57,281 bases of DNA from Candidatus Stoquefichus sp. (GTDB lineage: Bacteria > Bacillota_I > Bacilli_A > Erysipelotrichales > Coprobacillaceae). Of the stretch, positions 52,437-57,281 are shown piece by piece. Location: positions 1 through 57,281 of the forward strand of contig JAETUM010000012.1 of NCBI GenBank assembly GCA_021768625.1. Direction: 5' to 3'. The translations under genes were made by a program, and so were the position numbers. Each line of letters begins with the position of its first letter. The first letter of the stretch is position 1. The notes beneath the pieces are model-generated. The model was given only the letters and a program-made list of their open reading frames with translations. It was not told the origin of the DNA and searched no databases.

Positions 52437-53747
52437 TTAGTCAAATCTATAGTTAAAGCACACGACTGTTTTTGACTGGACGTTCCGTGTATTTGATCTG
52501 CCTGGGCGAATTGGCAGAATCTCTTTAGCTATAAGATGATCTACTGGTGGAGTCTCTCCACCTTTTTTATTTAAAAAATGTCTTAATATATGAAATGATC
52601 TTGTAAAATTAACTTGATATTCGTATTTTCTTTTATCTTTCTTTGGAATTTTGATTTCCTGAACGATACGCTGACAGAAATTATAAAGAATCATTCGTGC
52701 ATATATTTCCTGCTGGATGAGTTTTCTTTTCTTGGAATGCAATGCATTTAATCCAATCGCATATTTCAGTTCTCGAAATGAGTTCTCTATACCCCAACGC
52801 ATATGATATAAATCCTTAATATCATCTATAGAGAATTCTTCTCTGTCAAGATTAGTAATAATACATTCATATGTATCATCAGTTATTTTAAATCTTACGA
52901 CCCTGCAGTTAAATTCATGCCATGGATTTTCTTTTGACATAAAGTCAAATCGCATTTTTGAAGGTATGAACTTATAGATTTGAGGACATGCTTTGATCAT
53001 ATTTGTTTGTTTTAAAGTCAGCATTCTAAAAACATCAATATCAAATTCATCATCAGGAAAAGGGCCTAGAGATTGAGTGATACTTGATTTTGACTGAATA
53101 TCCTTCACTCTTATAAGATAATGATTTCTTGATTGAACAACATGCTCAAATCCATTGTATGATTCGTAATTTCTATCAGCCATGAAGATGACCTTCTTCC
53201 CTTTATATCTATCAACAAGCTGGCAAAAGGCATCATTTTCATTCTTTTTAGCTTCACCTTGTATAATCAGATCATCATAAGTACATTCCAACAAACCATA
53301 GCTTGCATTTAAGTGATAAGCAGAATAGGCTTTTGCATTAGTCCCATATCTTAACTCTGTAGTTTCCTCATCATATATCGTATTATCAATTGGTAATTCA
53401 CTTCCATCTATAGCTAGTAATCTATAACCCTTAAACAATTTATCCTTATGAGTTTTATCATTGAATCTGTCAAACAGTATTTTAAATGCATCTACTCTGA
53501 TTTTACTTCTAGCTTGTACAAATGCAGAAGCAGTTGGAGTATCTACAGAGTAATCATTGAGTTTGAGAAGTTCATCTTTTAAAGAACCAGTCTCCATACA
53601 AATGACATTCTTGATAGTCATTTCAAAGTTGAGATTTCTATTGCGTGTGAAATCAACTTCAGGATTCTCACAGAAAAGAGACGAGCATTCAGAAATTTTC
53701 TTGATGCAGTAATTCAAGACTTTTTTTAAATGTTTATAGTTATTCAT
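52437..53747 (-). CDS. IS4-family transposase
   Basis: 436 residues from ATG 53,747 (CGGAGGTACAAC before it; the frame opens at 53,792 inside the hairpin and has no ribosome site). DDE catalytic domain: Asp in LLAIDGSELPI, Asp in IFMADRNYES, and Glu in the YREK-like signature YHMRWGIENSFRELKYAIGL, diagnostic of IS4-group transposases. It cuts and pastes its own element. Full length, no frameshift, so the element may be active. Confidence 0.92.
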   Translation of the reverse strand: MNNYKHLKKVLNYCIKKISECSSLFCENPEVDFTRNRNLNFEMTIKNVICMETGSLKDELLKLNDYSVDTPTASAFVQARSKIRVDAFKILFDRFNDKTHKDKLFKGYRLLAIDGSELPIDNTIYDEETTELRYGTNAKAYSAYHLNASYGLLECTYDDLIIQGEAKKNENDAFCQLVDRYKGKKVIFMADRNYESYNGFEHVVQSRNHYLIRVKDIQSKSSITQSLGPFPDDEFDIDVFRMLTLKQTNMIKACPQIYKFIPSKMRFDFMSKENPWHEFNCRVVRFKITDDTYECIITNLDREEFSIDDIKDLYHMRWGIENSFRELKYAIGLNALHSKKRKLIQQEIYARMILYNFCQRIVQEIKIPKKDKRKYEYQVNFTRSFHILRHFLNKKGGETPPVDHLIAKEILPIRPGRSNTRNVQSKTVVCFNYRFD

Positions 53748-53779
53748 GTTGTACCTCCGACATATACCTATAAACAATT

Positions 53780-53812
53780 GGCCTATTATCAATCAATGAT
53801 TGATAATAGGCC
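53780..53812. repeat. 33-bp perfect hairpin upstream of the transposase start
   Basis: Two 16-bp arms (GGCCTATTATCAATCA and its complement) around a single A, 33 bases before the transposase ATG. In a read-through transcript from pepF it would form a very stable stem next to the ribosome site. Confidence 0.8.
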
Positions 53813-53905
53813 ACATACCTTTGTGTTGATGTCAATGTTTTTAATGAAATTTAAAATAAAAAAAGAGGGATACATTTTTATGTATTCCTCAACTGTCATT
53901 AAATC

Positions 53906-53943
53906 CTTAACTTAATGACATTGGTTTTTAATCTGTTCCTTTT
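53906..53943 (-). repeat. Right terminal inverted repeat of the IS
   Basis: On the minus strand it starts AAAAGGAACAG and so supplies codons AAA-GGA-ACA-GAT-TAA, the last residues Lys-Gly-Thr-Asp and stop of pepF. Confidence 0.8.
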
Positions 53944-55706
53944 ATCAATTCTTCAAACTCATTAAGTATTTTTTCAAAGTAATGGAAAGCATCGTCATAA
54001 AGTTGATCTTCTAATGGATTCACTAATGCATCTTTTAATAAATCAACAGGATCTTTACTTCCACCAGATTTTAGGAAGTTAAGATAAGCTTCTTTTTGTT
54101 TATTATCACCATCTAAAATACGAGAAACAATAGCTAAAGCTACGGTCATTCCTAAAGTATACTTATAGACATAGTAATTGTAATAGAAGTGTGGAATATA
54201 GAAACAAGAATGTCCTACATATTCATCCATCGTCACATCTGGTCCAAAGTATTCAGCATTCTTTTTCATATATAAATCAGTTATCATTTGTGCAGACATT
54301 GGTTGTCCATCTTTTGCCCAAGTATGCAGAATATGTTCAAAGTCAGCATACATTGGTTGCCTATAAATAAGACCTACACAATTTTCTAATAATTCATATA
54401 AGAAATAAGTTTTTTCTTCTTTGGAAGAAGCATGTTCTAACATATAATTAATAAGCAATGTTTCATTAACTGTTGAAGCAACTTCGGCTACAAAAATACG
54501 ATAATCACAGTTAACTGGTGATTGATGATGACATGATAAATAAGTATGACAACTATGACCTAGTTCATGAATCATAGTAGATAATGAATTATAATCACCT
54601 ATAAAGTTCATTAAGATGTATGGTCTTGTATCATAACAACCACTCGAATAAGCTCCAACTCTCTTACCACTATGTGGATAGAAATCAATCCATCTTTCAT
54701 CTCTTGCTTGTTTAATAATATTGACATATTCATCACCAAATACTTTAACAACATCTAAGATAATATCAAAACATTCATCTATTGTATATTTTTTTGTTTG
54801 ATATTTTACAAACGGAACACTTAAATCATAGTTATACATTGTATCTAAATGAAGAACTTTTTTCTTTAATGCATTATATTTATGAAATAAAGGACGATAT
54901 TCTTTATTTGCTTTTTCTAATATTTTAAAGAATAACTCTGTAGGCACATTATCGTCAAATAGACTTGCTTCTAATGGGCTGTCAAACTTTTTCACATCAG
55001 CATAAAATGCATCTTTTTTCATAACTCCAGATAATGTTGCAGCAAATACATTTTCATACTTCTTATATTCTTTAAAAAAGTTATGATAAGCTTCTTTTCT
55101 TACTTCAGGATCTTTATTCTTTAAAAATTCAGAAAGTGTTGCACTATTTAAGAACTTCTCTTCACCATTCACATGTACAGGATCATAATCTAAACGTAGT
55201 GCATCAAAGACTTGTGATGATGTGTCTGAAATAGACACTGTTTTAGAAATGAGAGTTTCCATTTCTTGTGATAATGTATGTTTCTTTTGTCTTAGTATTT
55301 CACGAATTGTATAGCGATAGTCAGCAAGTTGATCATCTTTAAGATATGTTTGTACTGTTTCACTATTTTCAATCATTTTGACAGTATAAAAGTCTAAGGC
55401 TGAAGAAACTTGATCATAGAATGTTAAGATAGAAGCATACATTGTTTGGTATTCTTGATTGTTAGGTTCAACATCACAATGTAAGTGAGCAAAACAATGA
55501 AGTTTTTGTATATATCTTCCCATATTAATATAGTCTTCATGAAATTGTAAAAATTCATTGAATGTATTTAAAAAAGTATCTTTTTTTTGTAATAATTGAT
55601 TTAATAATACTTTGGCCTTATCTAAATCTATATAAAAGTCTTGATTGTTTTGATAAATTAAAGATAAATTCCAAGTGTCTTTTTCTAATATATCTTTTCT
55701 TTCCAT
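53928..55706 (-). CDS. pepF: Oligoendopeptidase F
   Basis: 592 residues, M3B family. Zinc site HELGH in TMIHELGHSCHTYL (about 378-391), with the later Glu in VAEVASTVNE. It digests short peptides in the cytoplasm. The last four residues (KGTD) and the stop lie in the IS terminal repeat, so the native C-terminus and terminator were replaced; the catalytic core is untouched. GGGAGGACATT precedes the ATG. Confidence 0.95.
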   Translation of the reverse strand: MERKDILEKDTWNLSLIYQNNQDFYIDLDKAKVLLNQLLQKKDTFLNTFNEFLQFHEDYINMGRYIQKLHCFAHLHCDVEPNNQEYQTMYASILTFYDQVSSALDFYTVKMIENSETVQTYLKDDQLADYRYTIREILRQKKHTLSQEMETLISKTVSISDTSSQVFDALRLDYDPVHVNGEEKFLNSATLSEFLKNKDPEVRKEAYHNFFKEYKKYENVFAATLSGVMKKDAFYADVKKFDSPLEASLFDDNVPTELFFKILEKANKEYRPLFHKYNALKKKVLHLDTMYNYDLSVPFVKYQTKKYTIDECFDIILDVVKVFGDEYVNIIKQARDERWIDFYPHSGKRVGAYSSGCYDTRPYILMNFIGDYNSLSTMIHELGHSCHTYLSCHHQSPVNCDYRIFVAEVASTVNETLLINYMLEHASSKEEKTYFLYELLENCVGLIYRQPMYADFEHILHTWAKDGQPMSAQMITDLYMKKNAEYFGPDVTMDEYVGHSCFYIPHFYYNYYVYKYTLGMTVALAIVSRILDGDNKQKEAYLNFLKSGGSKDPVDLLKDALVNPLEDQLYDDAFHYFEKILNEFEELIKGTD

Positions 55707-55788
55707 AATGTCCTCCCTATATAAATTATATGATATGTCTTTAAGAAATCTTTGTCAATTATAGTGAGAATAATTGTATATATAATAA

Positions 55789-55814
55789 AAACTCTATCTT
55801 ATGCGATAGAGTTT
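55789..55814 (-). terminator. Terminator of rpsT
   Basis: AAACTCTATC / GATAGAGTTT, loop of 6, T-run on the minus strand; overlaps the last rpsT codons. Confidence 0.85.
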
Positions 55815-56062
55815 ACTAATTTAGCTAATCTTGATTTTTGTCTGCTAGCATAGTTCTTATGATGAATTCCTTTAGATACAGAAGCATCTAAACGAGAAGC
55901 AGCGATTTTATAAGCTTCAACTGCAGCTTCTTTATTTCCAGCTTCAACTGCAACTTTTACATTTTTAATAGCAGTTTTTAAAGCTGTTTTATATGATGTA
56001 TTGATAGCACGTTTCTTATCTGCATTTTTATAACGTTTAATTTGTTGTTTCATGTTTGCCAT
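55799..56062 (-). CDS. rpsT: 30S ribosomal protein S20
   Basis: 87 residues, Lys/Ala-rich three-helix protein: MANMKQQIKRYKNADKKRAINTSYKT is the usual start, and GIHHKNYASRQKSRLAKLVN the usual end. Binds 16S rRNA early in 30S assembly. AGGTGAAGAAT precedes the ATG. Divergent from gpr, as in Bacillus. Confidence 0.97.
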   Translation of the reverse strand: MANMKQQIKRYKNADKKRAINTSYKTALKTAIKNVKVAVEAGNKEAAVEAYKIAASRLDASVSKGIHHKNYASRQKSRLAKLVNSIA

Positions 56063-56183
56063 TCTTCTTCACCTCGCTTTTATCTTTCGCCTAGATATTC
56101 TATCAAAAATATACGATAAATGCAAGTTTTATTAACAAATGATTAATTTTTTTAAATTTGGCAAAGATTATTATGGTGAGAAT

Positions 56184-57152
56184 ATGAAAAAGTATTATAC
56201 ACGAAGCGATTTGGCTATAGAATCATTAGCTTATGCAACAAAAGATAAGGATTACAAACATCATGTTGAAAAGGAAAGTGATATTACAATTGAAACATTT
56301 GAAATTTTAACAAAAAGTGAATTGTATCCCCATGAAATAGGACAGTATGTAGAAATGAGTTTTCCTGATTATCAAGATATTTCTACACTTTCTTTTCACT
56401 TTAAAAAACAATTGAATCAATTTATTAAAGCTCTAACTCAAAAACTAGATCCACGTATTTTATTTGTAGGATTAGGAAATGAGACTCTAACGAGTGATGC
56501 TATCGGTCCAAGAACATTAAAACATATTAGAGCAACACACCACTATCCATTAGATGAGAGACACCAAAATCAATATTACGATACAATGTGTATTGCTCCT
56601 GGAGTTATGGCTCATACTGGAATGGAAACGGCAGATATTATACAGTGTCTAGTGAATGAATTTCAACCAGATGTCATTATCGCAATTGATGCATTGTGTG
56701 CACAAAGTTATGAAAAAGTATGTCATGTGATTCAAATGAATAATGTAGGGATTTATCCTGGAAGTGGTATTGGAAATCATCGCAAAAGCATCACACAAAT
56801 GTCTATGGGAGTTCCAGTTATTGCAATTGGTGTTCCAACAGTTATTCATGTTTCTAGTTTAGTAAGTGATGTTTATAATTTATTAGAAGGTTACTTTAAG
56901 GAATCATTAGATCCATCTACTGCTTTAAAGGTAGGAAAAAGGAAACGTTATGAAGGAAGATTAAATGAGGTTCAAAGACGTTTGATTTTAGGTGAGATAG
57001 GTCAACTAGATGAACAAAAGAGAATTCAATTATTGAATGAGGTTTTAAATCCTTTAGAAAATCAATTTGTAATGAGTGATAAACAAATAGATTTTGATAT
57101 AGAAATGCTTTCAAAAATATTATCACAAGCTATTAACGATTTACGATATTAA
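56184..57152 (+). CDS. gpr: Germination protease (spore protease GPR)
   Basis: 322 residues from ATG 56,184 (ATGGTGAG before it). YYTRSDLAIE is the usual N-terminus with the pro-peptide cleavage region after it; ILFVGLGNETLTSDAIGPRT, PGVMAHTGMET and AIDALCA are the family motifs. GPR degrades small acid-soluble spore proteins during germination, so this organism makes endospores. In spore formers it is usually under sigma-G/F control. No Bacillus-style lepA is visible before the window ends. Confidence 0.95.
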   Translation: MKKYYTRSDLAIESLAYATKDKDYKHHVEKESDITIETFEILTKSELYPHEIGQYVEMSFPDYQDISTLSFHFKKQLNQFIKALTQKLDPRILFVGLGNETLTSDAIGPRTLKHIRATHHYPLDERHQNQYYDTMCIAPGVMAHTGMETADIIQCLVNEFQPDVIIAIDALCAQSYEKVCHVIQMNNVGIYPGSGIGNHRKSITQMSMGVPVIAIGVPTVIHVSSLVSDVYNLLEGYFKESLDPSTALKVGKRKRYEGRLNEVQRRLILGEIGQLDEQKRIQLLNEVLNPLENQFVMSDKQIDFDIEMLSKILSQAINDLRY

Positions 57153-57166
57153 ATATTTAATATCGT
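57143..57166. repeat. Perfect 24-bp palindrome at the end of gpr
   Basis: ACGATATTAAAT and its exact complement, spanning the gpr stop codon. Confidence 0.6.
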
Positions 57167-57167
57167 C

Positions 57168-57203
57168 AGAGTGTTGACAAAGTTCAATACTCTTTTCTTT
57201 TTC
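57168..57203 (+). terminator. Terminator of gpr
   Basis: AGAGTGTTGA / TCAATACTCT with one G-T pair, loop of 6, then TTTCTTTTT. Confidence 0.8.
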
Positions 57204-57215
57204 TAAAATATATTG

Positions 57216-57281
57216 TATAATGAGACTGCGAGATAGAACTTTATTCTAACCAAATAAAAATTACTTGCTATCTCGTTTTTT
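57216..57281 (+). promoter_or_regulatory. Promoter and short leader/attenuator at the window edge
   Basis: TATAAT (57,216-57,221) with TTG in front is followed 8 bases on by CGAGATAG, which pairs with CTATCTCG (57,268-57,275) and runs into six T. This could be a 60-base small RNA or an attenuator for the gene beyond the edge. Confidence 0.45.

Larger units (their letters stand above)
52279..53943. mobile_element. IS4-type insertion sequence, 1,665 bp
   Basis: Inverted ends of 38 bp: the left (52,279-52,316) and the complement of the right (53,906-53,943) share AAAAGGAACAG, then six mismatches in eight positions, then CCAATGTCATTAAGTTAAG. One intact transposase gene on the minus strand lies between them. 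No target duplication is visible next to the ends. The right end forms the 3' end of pepF. Confidence 0.85.

Overview
The window is a low-GC, AT-rich chromosome segment of a spore-forming Firmicute. Codon use, a germination protease gene (gpr), sigma-A-type rpoD, dnaG, a single-chain glycyl-tRNA synthetase and a Bacillus-like gene order (ybeY-era-recO, dnaG-rpoD-trmK-nif3, ispH-yqfQ, cshB-nfo, divergent rpsT/gpr) fit an anaerobic gut member of the Erysipelotrichia (Coprobacillus/Thomasclavelia-like). The genus is an inference from content, not from a search.

Layout. 1-4,030: a truncated SIR2-like gene, yjdF behind a probable yjdF riboswitch, two small cupins, meso-diaminopimelate dehydrogenase (ddh), and an LppM-like lipoprotein with an 8-residue Glu/Gln repeat tail. 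4,032-4,108: tRNA-His. 4,091-11,034: an integrative mobilizable element of about 6.9 kb in the 3' end of tRNA-His. It is bounded by a 19-bp perfect direct repeat and carries a tyrosine integrase, MobV relaxase, oriT-like palindrome, RepA-like ATPase, excisionase-like protein, a divergent repressor, and a cargo of a secreted protein, a DUF2089 regulator and a membrane protein. 11,035-17,000: a decayed accessory island that starts with a broken copy of the same repressor. It holds a PadR/HAAS-like/secreted-protein operon, secreted proteins followed by tiny two-TM proteins, a 5'-truncated agrB overlapping an agrD-like gene, a second agrD relic, other broken genes and an IS3-like end relic. 17,192-19,666: a large secreted leucine-rich-repeat, Ig-like-repeat and FN3 protein.

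19,914-51,775: mostly core genome. A dapF-dapH-dapL-aminotransferase operon makes meso-DAP by the acetylated route, beside the one-step Ddh route at 1.9 kb. Then come a C39-peptidase ABC transporter, ybeY, era, recO, a YgiQ-type radical SAM protein, an alpha/beta hydrolase whose nucleophile Ser is replaced by Asp, glyS, dnaG, rpoD, trmK, nif3, NUDIX, a CHAP-FN3 secreted protein, a cytoplasmic PAS hybrid histidine kinase, a Cof phosphatase, MATE, ispH, yqfQ, a GH5 lipoprotein, cshB, nfo, an unusual PTS-EIIB/ROK fusion and ispG. 52,279-53,943: a complete IS4-type insertion sequence whose terminal repeat supplies the last four codons and stop of pepF. 53,928-57,281: pepF, rpsT, gpr, and an apparent short transcript or attenuator at the window end.

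The best candidates for something undescribed are: the tRNA-His hotspot, where secreted proteins recur next to small membrane proteins and agrBD relics (a possible toxin/immunity or signalling island); the EIIB-ROK fusion, which has lost the ROK catalytic Asp and zinc motif; and the Asp-nucleophile hydrolase. All functions are read from motifs and context; no database search was possible.
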